Of a stretch of 64,000 nt of DNA, positions 7,926-16,368 are shown piece by piece. Origin of the DNA: Oscillospiraceae bacterium (GTDB lineage: Bacteria; Bacillota; Clostridia; Oscillospirales; Ruminococcaceae); the NCBI GenBank assembly GCA_017466885.1, contig JAFTTH010000002.1, positions 62,001 to 126,000 on the forward strand. Direction: 5' to 3'. The notes beneath the pieces are model-generated. The model was not told the DNA's origin. It was given only the letters and a program-made list of their open reading frames with translations, and did no database searches. The stretch's first letter is position 1; every line of letters starts with the position of its first letter. Made by a program: the position numbers and the translations under genes.

Positions 7926-8903
7926 TTATTCCTCCTCTTTTGTTTGGAACACCTTTGCTGACGCCTCGGGGCCGAAAAACTCCCGTAACGCCTGCAAATA
8001 TCCGTCCTGGTCAACAGGGAAACTCAAACCGTGTCCCGCACCGGGGACGGTTACCAGCATCTTTTTGGAGGTGCAGGCCTCATAGGCATCTCTGCTCATC
8101 TGACAGGGAACGTAATCATCCTGCTCTCCGTGGAAAAAGATGATCGGCACGCGGCTCTTTGCTACCGACGCCAAGGCGCTCCCCTCCTCCAGGTCAAAAT
8201 GCCCGTAAATCCGAGCACCCAGCTTCACAAAGGGGTAGCTGATTCCCACAGGGAGGCCCATCTGCCGGATCACCTTCCGGATAATCTCCCTGGCCGAGGT
8301 AAAGCCGCAATCCGCCAAAATTCCGATGACATTCTCCGGCAGATCCTTATCCGCTGCCATCATCACTGTAGAGGCGCCCATAGAAATTCCGGTCAGGATG
8401 ATCCGGACCTCCGGCCCAAACCGCCGGAGCATCAGCTCGATCCAGGCAAGGCAGTCCCGGTGCTCGTTGACCCCGAAGGAAATCACCTTTCCCTCGCTCT
8501 TTCCGCTACACCGCTGATCCACGATCAAGGCGCTCCGTCCCAGCCGGAAGCACCGCTGAACACCCCCCGAAAGATCCCGTTCTGCGCTCCCGCGGTAGCC
8601 GTGAAACATCAGCTCAATGGGCGCACCAGGGGCGTATTCGTAATATTTCCCCCGGAGGGTCAATCCGTCAAAGGAGGTAATTGTCATATCCTCGTGAGGC
8701 ATTGCCCGGGTCTCCCGGGTCCAGTTCTCCATCGCCTCCCGAAAGGGCTCGTAGATCTCCCCCTCAGGGATCTCAATAACATCCTCCGGCACCGGCTTGC
8801 GGGGCGGGGCGTAAAAGGCCATCCGGTAGCATAAATAGCTGATTACCAGCACCAAAACGCCGATCACCGCTACCGCAACGGCAGGAATCCATAACCATTC
8901 CAT
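7926..8903 (-). CDS. Membrane-tethered alpha/beta hydrolase
   Basis: 325 residues: an N-terminal TM helix (about 4-28) followed by an alpha/beta hydrolase fold from about 75. Oxyanion region LMFHGYRGS, nucleophile elbow GISMGA, an acid residue in FFHGEQDDYV and the base in GAGHGLS make a complete Ser-Asp-His triad. Family relatives include serine aminopeptidase S33-type and YqkD-like hydrolases; the substrate is unknown. First gene of the pair with deoC, which may be only a read-through neighbour. Confidence 0.85.
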   Translation of the reverse strand: MEWLWIPAVAVAVIGVLVLVISYLCYRMAFYAPPRKPVPEDVIEIPEGEIYEPFREAMENWTRETRAMPHEDMTITSFDGLTLRGKYYEYAPGAPIELMFHGYRGSAERDLSGGVQRCFRLGRSALIVDQRCSGKSEGKVISFGVNEHRDCLAWIELMLRRFGPEVRIILTGISMGASTVMMAADKDLPENVIGILADCGFTSAREIIRKVIRQMGLPVGISYPFVKLGARIYGHFDLEEGSALASVAKSRVPIIFFHGEQDDYVPCQMSRDAYEACTSKKMLVTVPGAGHGLSFPVDQDGYLQALREFFGPEASAKVFQTKEEE

Positions 8904-8933
8904 TTCACCATCTCCGCATTATTACTGACAATA

Positions 8934-8963
8934 ATTGTATCACCAATGAAGCGGTATTGGCAA
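8934..8963 (-). promoter_or_regulatory. Sigma-A promoter of hydrolase-deoC
   Basis: On the minus strand TTGCCA (8963-8958), 18 bases, TACAAT (8939-8934), 31 bases upstream of the start. Divergent from the acyltransferase promoter at 8992. Confidence 0.65.
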
Positions 8964-8991
8964 GAGATGAAAGGCAGAAAAAGGATATTTC

Positions 8992-9020
8992 TTGCTATTT
9001 TCCTCCGAATCGTTTACAAT
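8992..9020 (+). promoter_or_regulatory. Sigma-A promoter of acyltransferase gene
   Basis: TTGCTA (8992-8997), 17 bases, TACAAT (9015-9020), directly followed by the GGAGAGGAG ribosome site, giving a very short leader. Confidence 0.65.
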
Positions 9021-9042
9021 ATTGGAGAGGAGTGAGAGACAA

Positions 9043-10320
9043 ATGGATATCGAAGTAAATTACAGAAATAAAAACCGGTATAAAACCGCCCGATACCCCT
9101 TGCGCCAGCGTCTTTTCTGGACCTGGCTGATCCGTCTTCTTTCAAAAATCGCACTCCACGGCAAGGATTATCGGGTAGAAACAGTTGGGATGGAGAACCT
9201 AAAGCCCCCCTATCTGCTTTTGAGCAACCATATGCATTTTATAGATTTTGAACTGGCCGCTCAGGCCACCTGGCCCTATTCGGTCAGCAACGTCGTCAGC
9301 ATTGACGGTTACGTGATCAAATTCTTTCTTTTGGAGTGGATCGGCGCCATTGCCACCCGGAAGTTTACCATGGACCTGCATCTGATCAAATCCATCCGGA
9401 AGGTCCTCCAGCGGGGAGATATCCTCGCTATGTACCCTGAGGCGCGATATTCCCCCTGCGGAACCCTTGCATTCCTGCCCGAATCTTTGGGGAAGCTTAT
9501 TAAGCTCAATAAGGTCCCGGTGGTGGCGGTAGTCCACCACGGCAACCATCTTTACGCTCCCTTCTGGAACTTCCGAAAGAAGCGGAAGGCCCCCCTCCAT
9601 ACCGTCTGCAAGCTGATCCTGACCCCCGAACAGGCAAATGAAATGTCGGTAGATCAGATCAACGCACTCCTGAAAAAGGAGCTGGCCTATGACGATTATC
9701 GCTACCAAAAGGAGCAACAGATCCGCATCACCGAGCCCTACCGTGCCGAAGGACTGCATAAGGTGCTTTACCAATGCCCCCATTGTATGACCGAATTCAA
9801 AATGGACTCGGCAGGAGCCGAGCTTTTCTGCACCGCCTGCGGCAAACGGTGGGTCTGGGAGGAGGGCGGAAGTCTCCGCGCCCTGGAGGGAGAAACCGAA
9901 TTTGACCATATCCCCGACTGGTTTGCCTGGGAGCGGGAGCAGGTAAAACAGCAGATTCGGGAGGACAACTACTCCTTCAGCGATGAGGTGGAGGTCTGGT
10001 CCCTGCCCCGGGTCTACCGCTATATCCCCTTGGGGAAGGCCCGGATGACCCATCAACCCGATCAGGGCTTTGTTTTGGAGGGAGAATACCGGGGAGAGCG
10101 GTATTTCATCCAGAGGCTCCCCCTCCAGACCAACAGTCTCCACGTAGAATACGATTTCGGCCCTCTGAAAAAGATCGACTGTGTGGATATTTCCACCGAG
10201 AACGACTCCTTCTATTGCAAGCTCTCCCAGCCAAACAGGATCACAAAGCTCGCCTTTGCCACCGAGGAGCTTTATCTCCGCTCTATGGAAAAACTCCGTG
10301 CCGACAAAGAAGCAAAATAA
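9043..10320 (+). CDS. Lysophospholipid acyltransferase-like protein with zinc ribbon
   Basis: 425 residues. The N-terminal half is a PlsC-type glycerophospholipid acyltransferase: the catalytic HX4D motif reads NHMHFIDFE (about residue 61-69) and the acceptor motif reads YPEARYSP instead of the common PEGTRS. About residue 243-275 carries a CPHC...CTAC zinc ribbon, followed by a C-terminal beta-rich domain of unknown function (to 425). ATG 9043 is chosen from the strong GGAGAGGAG at 11 bases. Substrate unknown; phospholipid or glycolipid synthesis at the membrane is the family role. The zinc-ribbon plus C-terminal extension is unusual. Confidence 0.75.
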   Translation: MDIEVNYRNKNRYKTARYPLRQRLFWTWLIRLLSKIALHGKDYRVETVGMENLKPPYLLLSNHMHFIDFELAAQATWPYSVSNVVSIDGYVIKFFLLEWIGAIATRKFTMDLHLIKSIRKVLQRGDILAMYPEARYSPCGTLAFLPESLGKLIKLNKVPVVAVVHHGNHLYAPFWNFRKKRKAPLHTVCKLILTPEQANEMSVDQINALLKKELAYDDYRYQKEQQIRITEPYRAEGLHKVLYQCPHCMTEFKMDSAGAELFCTACGKRWVWEEGGSLRALEGETEFDHIPDWFAWEREQVKQQIREDNYSFSDEVEVWSLPRVYRYIPLGKARMTHQPDQGFVLEGEYRGERYFIQRLPLQTNSLHVEYDFGPLKKIDCVDISTENDSFYCKLSQPNRITKLAFATEELYLRSMEKLRADKEAK

Positions 10321-10378
10321 AACCCTTCTTTTTTTGATTTGAAAAACCTGCACTTTTTTGACATTTTCTGACCTCCTA

Positions 10379-10406
10379 TTGCTTTTCAGGATTCCTATTA
10401 TATAAT
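10379..10406 (+). promoter_or_regulatory. Promoter of the beta-helix/peptidase pair
   Basis: TTGCTT (10379-10384), 16 bases, TATAAT (10401-10406); followed by a short imperfect hairpin and AGGAGG before the start at 10457. Confidence 0.55.
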
Positions 10407-10456
10407 GAGAATAACCTGTTCCCTTTTTCAGGGACAATACCCAGGAGGATACGACC

Positions 10457-11743
10457 ATGGTCAATGCAAATGATTTTCACCGCCAAACAGATAGCGATAC
10501 CCTGCAATCCGCCATTCAGAACAGAGGGGCGGACGGAATCGTTTTGATTCCGCCCCGGGCCGGACAGGAGGATCCGGAGCGCAGCTACTGGCTGCTGGAC
10601 CGGGCCATTCTCCTCCCCGAAAACACCACCGTGATCCTGCAAAACTGCACCATTAAGCTCTCCGACCGCTGCCGGGATAACTTCTTCCGCACCGCCAACT
10701 GCGGTATGGGGATCAACGAGCCGGAGCCGATCCGGAATATCCATCTGCAGGGGGAGGGGCTTTGCGTTCTGCAAGGGGCAGATCATCCCCGCGCCACCGG
10801 GGACGGTGGAAAGATCCTCGCTTGCCCCTGCCCTTACGAGCCGGAGGATCTGTGCCGACTGGCAGACTGGGTGCCGGCTGACCGAAAGGCAGCCTGTGCC
10901 CCCGATTTCGGCGATCTCCACAGCCACTCTTACGGCACCGACGCTGGCAAGGAAGACCAATCTCCCCTGGGTGACTGGCGCGGGATCGGGATCCTCTTTG
11001 CCAATACCGAGAATTTCTCCATCCGGAATCTGAAGATCGTCGAGTCTCACGGCTGGGGTATCTCCCTGGAGGCCTGTTCCTTTGGCTCGGTAGAAAAGGT
11101 CGAGTTTGACGCCTGTATGTCCAAGGTCATTGACGGGATGCGCCAGAATATGGAAAATCAGGACGGTGTGGATATCCGCAACGGCTGTCACCATATTACC
11201 ATCGCCAATATTTCCGGCCAAACGGGGGATGATATGGTCGCTCTGACAGCAGTGGCCCTGGATGAGTTTGTTCCCGGCGGAGCCCTTTGCTCCACCCACG
11301 TGATGAACAGCGACTGGTCCAAGCGGGATCGGGATATTCACGATATTATCATCCGGAACGTGATCGGCTATTCCCACCTTTGTTACAATGTCCGGTTGCT
11401 CGCCTGCAATACCCATATTTATAATATCGTTATTGACGGTGTGGTGGATACCTCCCCCCCAGAGATCCGGCATTTCGGCGGGATTCTTTTGGGAGAAGGG
11501 GACTCAGCTTACGGCAAAAACCTCCCCGACGGTCTCTCTGCCATTACCGTTTCCAACGTTATCTGCAATAGTATAGATGCCATTGTGGTGGGCGGGTACC
11601 TGAAGGATTCCGCCATCACCAATGTCATCAACCGCAACCCCGATTGCCCTGTCATCCGGGTCGACCGGCAAAACGGTCTGAATAACGTGCTGATGGCAAA
11701 CCTCGTTTCTGTCGGCGCGCAGATGATTTCCCAGCCCGAATAA
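10457..11743 (+). CDS. GH28-like right-handed beta-helix protein
   Basis: 428 residues with repeated short beta-strand coils typical of right-handed beta-helices. QDGVDI and TGDDMVAL match the spacing of the catalytic Asp motifs (NTDG, GDD) of polygalacturonase family GH28, and NCTIKL/NIHLQGEG fit the N-terminal coils, so a pectin- or uronide-acting hydrolase is likely. The HG and RIK motifs of classical GH28 enzymes are not obvious. No signal peptide is present, so it is predicted cytoplasmic and would act on imported oligosaccharides. Start from AGGAGGA at 8 bases. An M20 peptidase gene follows 23 bases later. Confidence 0.7.
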   Translation: MVNANDFHRQTDSDTLQSAIQNRGADGIVLIPPRAGQEDPERSYWLLDRAILLPENTTVILQNCTIKLSDRCRDNFFRTANCGMGINEPEPIRNIHLQGEGLCVLQGADHPRATGDGGKILACPCPYEPEDLCRLADWVPADRKAACAPDFGDLHSHSYGTDAGKEDQSPLGDWRGIGILFANTENFSIRNLKIVESHGWGISLEACSFGSVEKVEFDACMSKVIDGMRQNMENQDGVDIRNGCHHITIANISGQTGDDMVALTAVALDEFVPGGALCSTHVMNSDWSKRDRDIHDIIIRNVIGYSHLCYNVRLLACNTHIYNIVIDGVVDTSPPEIRHFGGILLGEGDSAYGKNLPDGLSAITVSNVICNSIDAIVVGGYLKDSAITNVINRNPDCPVIRVDRQNGLNNVLMANLVSVGAQMISQPE

Positions 11744-11766
11744 CCGGGATTACGAAAGGAGAAGTT

Positions 11767-12894
11767 ATGGATTTTTCCCTCTTTGCTGAAGAATATTTTG
11801 ATGAGGTTCTGCGGCTTCTCCGCCATCTTTGCACCATTCCCGCCCCATCGGGAGAGGAGGACGAGCGGGTCCGCTTCTGTCAGGAATACCTGGCAGAGCT
11901 TGGGATCGAAGCAACCCTTGATCCGGCAAAAAATCTCCTCTGGACTCTGGGGGCACCCTCCCAAAGGGTCACCCTTTTCATGGCCCATACTGACACCGTT
12001 TTCCCCCGCGCCACCCCTTTGAAGCTGGCGGATGACGGCACCTTTCTTCGCTGCCCCGGCGTGGGGGATGATACGGCAAACCTCGCCGTGATGCTGGCCT
12101 GCGTCCGTTGCATTGTAGAAAAAAAGCTCCCCTTGCACCGCACTCTCCTTTTTGCCGCCGACTCCTGTGAGGAGGGGCTGGGAAATCTCAAGGGTTGCCG
12201 GCAGATCTTTGCCGATTGGGGAGACCGGATTGACCGCTCCATCTCTCTGGATTGCTCCTACCGGGGCGTTTACTGCCGAAGTGTGGGCTCTCACCGGTAT
12301 CAGATCACTGCAGAAACGGAGGGAGGACATTCCTATTTTGCCTTCGGCAACAAAAGTGCCATCCTCCCCCTGGCGGAAATCACCTGCCAAATCTATGAAA
12401 TTGAGCCTCCGGTGGTGGGTAATAGCAAAACAACCTATAATGTCGGCATCCTTTCGGGAGGCACCTCTGTCAACACTATCCCCCAATCTGCCACTATGTT
12501 GGCCGAATACCGCTCGGATCACCGGGAATGCCTGGCCGAAATGGAGACCCGATTCGCGCAGATATTTTCCCGGGCCAAAGAAGCCTGCCCCCGGCTGACG
12601 GTGGAGCGGGTGGGGGACCGTCCCTGTATGGGGGAGGTGGATCCCCGCGCTTTGGACGAGCTTTCCCACCGGGCGGCCGGGCTGATTCAAAAATATACCG
12701 GCATCTGTCCTGAATTTCGCTCCGGATCCACCGACTGCAATATTCCCCACTCCCTGGGAATCCCCGCCATCGCCTTCGGACTTTATGACGGCGGCGGCTT
12801 CCACACCACCGAGGAATGGCTCCGGAAGGACTCCCTCAAGCCCGGCTTCTGCATCGGCTTGGAAATGATCCTCCGGGAAGGGGAAGCCGAATAA
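11767..12894 (+). CDS. M20 family zinc metallopeptidase
   Basis: 375 residues, di-zinc M20 peptidase fold. Metal and catalytic motifs: MAHTDTVFP (His plus catalytic Asp), PGVGDDTANLAVML (bridging Asp), DSCEEGLGN (catalytic Glu-Glu), and a C-terminal metal His in GGFHTTEEW. The lid or dimerisation domain covers about 175-285. Relatives are tripeptide aminopeptidases/PepT-like and amidohydrolases; substrate not assignable. Co-transcribed with the GH28-like gene; the two products have no evident shared pathway. Confidence 0.85.
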   Translation: MDFSLFAEEYFDEVLRLLRHLCTIPAPSGEEDERVRFCQEYLAELGIEATLDPAKNLLWTLGAPSQRVTLFMAHTDTVFPRATPLKLADDGTFLRCPGVGDDTANLAVMLACVRCIVEKKLPLHRTLLFAADSCEEGLGNLKGCRQIFADWGDRIDRSISLDCSYRGVYCRSVGSHRYQITAETEGGHSYFAFGNKSAILPLAEITCQIYEIEPPVVGNSKTTYNVGILSGGTSVNTIPQSATMLAEYRSDHRECLAEMETRFAQIFSRAKEACPRLTVERVGDRPCMGEVDPRALDELSHRAAGLIQKYTGICPEFRSGSTDCNIPHSLGIPAIAFGLYDGGGFHTTEEWLRKDSLKPGFCIGLEMILREGEAE

Positions 12895-12898
12895 AAGA

Positions 12899-12936
12899 GA
12901 AAGCCGATCGAAGGGATTTCCTCCGGTCGGCTTTTT
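12899..12936 (+). terminator. Bidirectional intrinsic terminator
   Basis: AAGCCGA (12901-12907) pairs with TCGGCTT (12927-12933), followed by TTT; the reverse strand also has a short T-rich tail. It separates the M20 peptidase from the convergent flavo-rubredoxin gene. Confidence 0.75.
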
Positions 12937-12949
12937 GCATTCAAACCCG

Positions 12950-13588
12950 TTATTTTTTTCGGAATACCTCTCGGGGCTGCCTGCAGATGGGGCATTTGAA
13001 ATCCTCCGGCAGCTCGCCCTGATGCTCGTATCCGCAAACACCGCAAACGTAAACCGGCTCCTCCGAGGGGGCAGTCTGCTCCTCTTGGCCTCGGTAGGTA
13101 GGCGCATTTTTGGGGGCAGAGCCCTTGACCACCTTGTGGTAGTATTCGTAAGTCATGGGAGGTGCGTCAGTCTCTCCGGCAAAGGCATCTACCACCTTGC
13201 CCACAAAGAGAAGGTGCGTCCCCACGTCTGTGATCGAGGTTACCCGGCAGAGCATCCCACCGCAAACGGCATCCTCCACCACCGGCAGACCCTCCACCAG
13301 CCGGAAGGGAACATCCATAAACTTATGGGTATCCCGCCCCGAGGCAAAGCCCAGCGCCCCAATGGTTTCCGGATTCGTCTTCTCCGAAAGGATGGATACG
13401 GTAAATACCCCCGTCTTCTGAAGAAGCTGGGTGGTATAGTTATTCTTATTCAAACAGACCGTCACCGCTGGGGAATCGGAGGTTACCTGCATCACCGTAT
13501 TAACGATGCACCCGCAGGCCCGCCCCTGATCGGAAACACCAATGGCGTAAAGCCCGTAAGAGAGCTTCCAGAGCACTCGCTTATCCAT
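12950..13588 (-). CDS. Flavin reductase domain/rubredoxin fusion (high-molecular-weight rubredoxin type)
   Basis: 212 residues. An N-terminal FMN-binding flavin-reductase-like domain (about 1-150, with VNTVMQVTSDSP and FTVSILSE) is fused to a rubredoxin-like iron site at about 175-212 (CGVCGYEHQGELPEDFKCPI then C). Such Hrb proteins pass electrons from NAD(P)H to flavodiiron proteins or rubrerythrin during oxygen or NO detoxification. It lies directly downstream of rubrerythrin, separated by a terminator hairpin, which fits lower expression of the same regulon. No flavodiiron protein is encoded in the window. Confidence 0.88.
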   Translation of the reverse strand: MDKRVLWKLSYGLYAIGVSDQGRACGCIVNTVMQVTSDSPAVTVCLNKNNYTTQLLQKTGVFTVSILSEKTNPETIGALGFASGRDTHKFMDVPFRLVEGLPVVEDAVCGGMLCRVTSITDVGTHLLFVGKVVDAFAGETDAPPMTYEYYHKVVKGSAPKNAPTYRGQEEQTAPSEEPVYVCGVCGYEHQGELPEDFKCPICRQPREVFRKK

Positions 13589-13604
13589 TCTTGCTCATCC
13601 TTTC

Positions 13605-13637
13605 AAAAAAGAGCCGGGAGGGAACCCCCTTCCCGGC
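13605..13637 (-). terminator. Terminator between rbr and flavo-rubredoxin
   Basis: Minus-strand GCCGGGA (13637-13631) pairs with TCCCGGC (13619-13613), then TCTTTTTTG. It lies wholly between the rbr stop and the next start, so it probably sets the ratio of the two proteins. Confidence 0.85.
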
Positions 13638-13646
13638 CTTTTGCAA

Positions 13647-14183
13647 TCAATAATTTTCTGCTTTGACCTCAAAATAGGCCTGAGGATGGGCGCAGACGGG
13701 ACATACCTGAGGTGCCGCTTCTCCAACGTGGATATGGCCGCAGTTGGCGCACTTCCAGATCACAACAGAGCCCTTCTTAAAGACCTCTCCATTCTCAACG
13801 TTGGCCAGCAGCTTGCGGTAACGCTCCTCATGCTCCTTCTCGATCTTTGCAACTGCCTCAAAGAGGTACGCAATATGGTCAAAGCCCTCCTCCTTGGCAT
13901 CCTTGGCAAAGCCGGCGTACATATCGATCCACTCGTATTTCTCTCCCTCCGCGGCGGCGGCAAGGTTCTCAGCGGTGGTTCCGATCCCCGAAAGGAGCTT
14001 AAACCACAATTTTGCGTGCTCCTTTTCGTTGTTTGCGGTCTCCTCAAAGAGGGCCGCGATCTGGTTGTAGCCTTCCTTTTTGGCCTTGGATGCAAAGTAG
14101 GTATACTTGTTCCGCGCCTGGGATTCGCCTGCAAATGCGGCAAGAAGATTTGCTTCTGTTTTGGTTCCTTTCAGATCTGCCAT
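13647..14183 (-). CDS. rbr: Rubrerythrin
   Basis: 178-residue peroxide-reducing protein of anaerobes. The diiron four-helix domain has the repeated ExxH/ExxxH ligands ([33 protein letters not shown]) and the C-terminal rubredoxin site CANCGH...CPVCAHPQ. The ATG at 14183 is chosen because AGGAGA lies 9 bases before it; an upstream in-frame ATG at 14225 has none. The leader contains a 6-bp hairpin with a GAGA-type tetraloop (14205-14220). perR lies immediately upstream, as in the peroxide-stress regulons of clostridia. Confidence 0.96.
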   Translation of the reverse strand: MADLKGTKTEANLLAAFAGESQARNKYTYFASKAKKEGYNQIAALFEETANNEKEHAKLWFKLLSGIGTTAENLAAAAEGEKYEWIDMYAGFAKDAKEEGFDHIAYLFEAVAKIEKEHEERYRKLLANVENGEVFKKGSVVIWKCANCGHIHVGEAAPQVCPVCAHPQAYFEVKAENY

Positions 14184-14259
14184 AATAACATTCTCCTTTT
14201 TTATTTTTGATATGCCTCTCGGCATAATAATAACAATATTTTCCCCGTTTTTCGGTGCT

Positions 14260-14646
14260 CTATTCAGCTTCCCGCGCCAGACACTCAGCGCAGACTCCGT
14301 GAAAATGGAAGGTATGGCCTTCCACCCGGCATCCGCCCAAATAAACGGGCCCCTCTGCTTTTGGCAGGGGGACTTCCTCCCAAATATCCTTGCATTCCCC
14401 GCACCGGGAGCAGGTCAGATGGTTATGATATTCCAAGCAATGGTCAAACCGGTCCGCCCCATCCGAAAGCGAAATCCGACGCAACTTCCCTTCCTCTGAA
14501 AGAACTTTCAGATTCCGGTACACCGTCGCCCGACCAATATCCGGGTAGGTTTTCTTCATCTCGGCATAAACCTCGTCCGCTGTTGGGTGGTGCATCCGGC
14601 AAACCGCCTGGTAAATCAGCGTTCGCTGAACGGTATTTCTACCCAT
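14260..14646 (-). CDS. perR: Fur-family peroxide regulator (PerR-like)
   Basis: 128-residue metalloregulator. A winged-helix DNA-binding domain (about 1-75, [27 protein letters not shown]) precedes a metal-binding dimerisation domain with CSRCGEC and [10 protein letters not shown] structural-zinc cysteines. Adjacency to rubrerythrin and its own promoter overlapping AT-rich dyads support PerR rather than Fur or Zur, but the family cannot be fixed from motifs alone. The N-terminus is slightly shorter than B. subtilis PerR. Confidence 0.88.
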   Translation of the reverse strand: MGRNTVQRTLIYQAVCRMHHPTADEVYAEMKKTYPDIGRATVYRNLKVLSEEGKLRRISLSDGADRFDHCLEYHNHLTCSRCGECKDIWEEVPLPKAEGPVYLGGCRVEGHTFHFHGVCAECLAREAE

Positions 14647-14699
14647 AGTTTTCTTCCTTTTTCCGGTGGTGGAGAAAGTAACTTTCCCTCATTATCGAT

Positions 14700-14728
14700 A
14701 TTGTATATCATTTAGTATAATATGTCAA
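14700..14728 (-). promoter_or_regulatory. Promoter (and likely autoregulatory site) of perR-rbr
   Basis: Minus strand TTGACA (14728-14723), 17 bases, TACAAT (14705-14700). The spacer and -10 are A+T rich; GATATACAATATC forms a 5-3-5 dyad over the -10, compatible with a Fur/PerR operator, though not the textbook PerR box. Confidence 0.8.
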
Positions 14729-14756
14729 CATTAATTCCAAAAATATTTTTGGGCAA

Positions 14757-14785
14757 TTGACTTTCCCCCCGGACAATGCTATACT
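14757..14785 (+). promoter_or_regulatory. Promoter of the beta-helix gene pair
   Basis: TTGACT (14757-14762), 17 bases, TATACT (14780-14785) preceded by an extended -10 TGC. The start codon is at 14830. Confidence 0.8.
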
Positions 14786-14829
14786 GCAAACAGCGATTCC
14801 CCGTTCCACCAACAAAAGGAGTGAAACAG

Positions 14830-16350
14830 ATGCTTTTCATATGTAATCAGCAAGCGGGCCCACCCTCTGCCGACCAAGTCCTGCGGGAGCTTTTGGAACA
14901 GATCGGTCAGCGTCCGGAAACCATCCAGGTTCCTCACGGGAAATACCGGCTGGAGGAGAGCCACACCGTCCCCGCCAACGTCACCCTCGTAATGCAGAAG
15001 GGAGCCATCTTTGAGCTGGCCGCCGAGGCAGAGCTGCAGATCTTCGGCAAGGTCCAGGCCGGGATCGCTCCTGTTTTCACCGGTCCGGGCAAGGTGACCG
15101 GGCGGATTCCCTCGGAGGGGTACGTCCAGTGGTTCGGCGTGGATATGGATGATCCCAACGGTCAGACCCTCTCCTTCCAAAAGGCGGTGGATTGTTTAGA
15201 AACAGTGCTGGTGCCGGATATGGGCAAGCCTTATGCTCTCAGCACCCTCATTCTGCAACGGCCTGTGACCCTGCGGGGCGTGGGAAATAACCGGGTACGG
15301 ATCAACGTTCTGCGGGATAAGCAGTACCTGATTCAGATCCGCAGCAATCATATTCGGTTGGAAAATCTCCACTTTTTCTACAAAGCCGACTACCAGACCG
15401 AGGAGGCCGCCCTTTATTTTGATACCTCCGACCGTGACCTGGAGGATATCTCCCTTTGCAATGTCCACGTGGAAAGTCCCGCTTACGCGGTGCTGGACGC
15501 CCAAACGGGAATCCACTGCATCCGGAATGTGGAGTTTGACCAGGTGCATTTTAACTCCAACCGGAACGTCGGTGTATTTATGACCGATTTTACCGAGGGA
15601 ATTGTCCTGCGGGATGTTTGCGTGGGAAGCTTCGCCTACCCCATCCCCTCCATCGGGTATATTTTCCGGAATATCAAGGATATGTATCTTGAAAATGTGG
15701 ATGTTCTGGGCGGCTACGCCAAATGGACCGTCCGGGGCGGCCACGGAATGATCTTTGAGGACTGCGAAAATGTCCGTTCCTACCGGATTATGGTGGACTA
15801 TGTCAACGGCAAGCAGTGGGTGATGCGCCGCTGCAAAAAGATGCATTTTTCCAATTTTGTCGTTTCTTTGCTGAAGGAGGAGGGCCTCTATTTTGAGGAC
15901 GTGACCGACTCGGTCTTTGATGTGATCAAATCCAACGGCAACTTCTACGATATGGTCAACGACGATCCTTACGATTCGGTCTACCTCAACCGGTGCCGGA
16001 ACCTGACCTTCAATGCGCTGATTATCCAGTATAATCAGCGGGACGGGCTGATTCTTGAGGATTCCTTTGACAATACCTTCAATAACCTTGTGATTATGGA
16101 AAATGCCCGGCAATCCCTGCTGGAAAAGCCGGGATGCGACCGGAATATTTTCAATGGACTGGTCTGCAACTCCAACAAAAAGGGCGGGGTAGAAATTTCC
16201 GGTCCTTCCACCGTAATCCACGGGTACGTTTCCAACGATGGTCAACAGCTTCCGCAGGTGACGGGGCCCTACTCCGATCTTGCGCGGATGGAGCTGCAGG
16301 GCGAGGTCAAGGGCGTTATGGACGCAACCGACTTCCCCTGGCAGACTTGA
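14830..16350 (+). CDS. Right-handed beta-helix protein, pectate-lyase superfamily
   Basis: 506 residues, unknown activity. An N-terminal segment to about 95 (STVPANVTLVMQKGA-like coils ending at GYVQWFGVD) resembles the segment that precedes the second glycan-lyase module of the next gene. From about 110 there are many repeated coils (NVDVLG, MIFEDCENVRSYRI, NTFNNLVIMENA) typical of a parallel beta-helix. No signal peptide is visible, so it is predicted cytoplasmic. ATG 14830 follows AAAAGGAG by 8 bases. The next gene starts 19 bases downstream, giving a two-gene operon of related proteins. Function in uronide or exopolysaccharide processing is inference. Confidence 0.65.
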   Translation: MLFICNQQAGPPSADQVLRELLEQIGQRPETIQVPHGKYRLEESHTVPANVTLVMQKGAIFELAAEAELQIFGKVQAGIAPVFTGPGKVTGRIPSEGYVQWFGVDMDDPNGQTLSFQKAVDCLETVLVPDMGKPYALSTLILQRPVTLRGVGNNRVRINVLRDKQYLIQIRSNHIRLENLHFFYKADYQTEEAALYFDTSDRDLEDISLCNVHVESPAYAVLDAQTGIHCIRNVEFDQVHFNSNRNVGVFMTDFTEGIVLRDVCVGSFAYPIPSIGYIFRNIKDMYLENVDVLGGYAKWTVRGGHGMIFEDCENVRSYRIMVDYVNGKQWVMRRCKKMHFSNFVVSLLKEEGLYFEDVTDSVFDVIKSNGNFYDMVNDDPYDSVYLNRCRNLTFNALIIQYNQRDGLILEDSFDNTFNNLVIMENARQSLLEKPGCDRNIFNGLVCNSNKKGGVEISGPSTVIHGYVSNDGQQLPQVTGPYSDLARMELQGEVKGVMDATDFPWQT

Positions 16351-16368
16351 AGAAAGGGGGAAAAGGAT

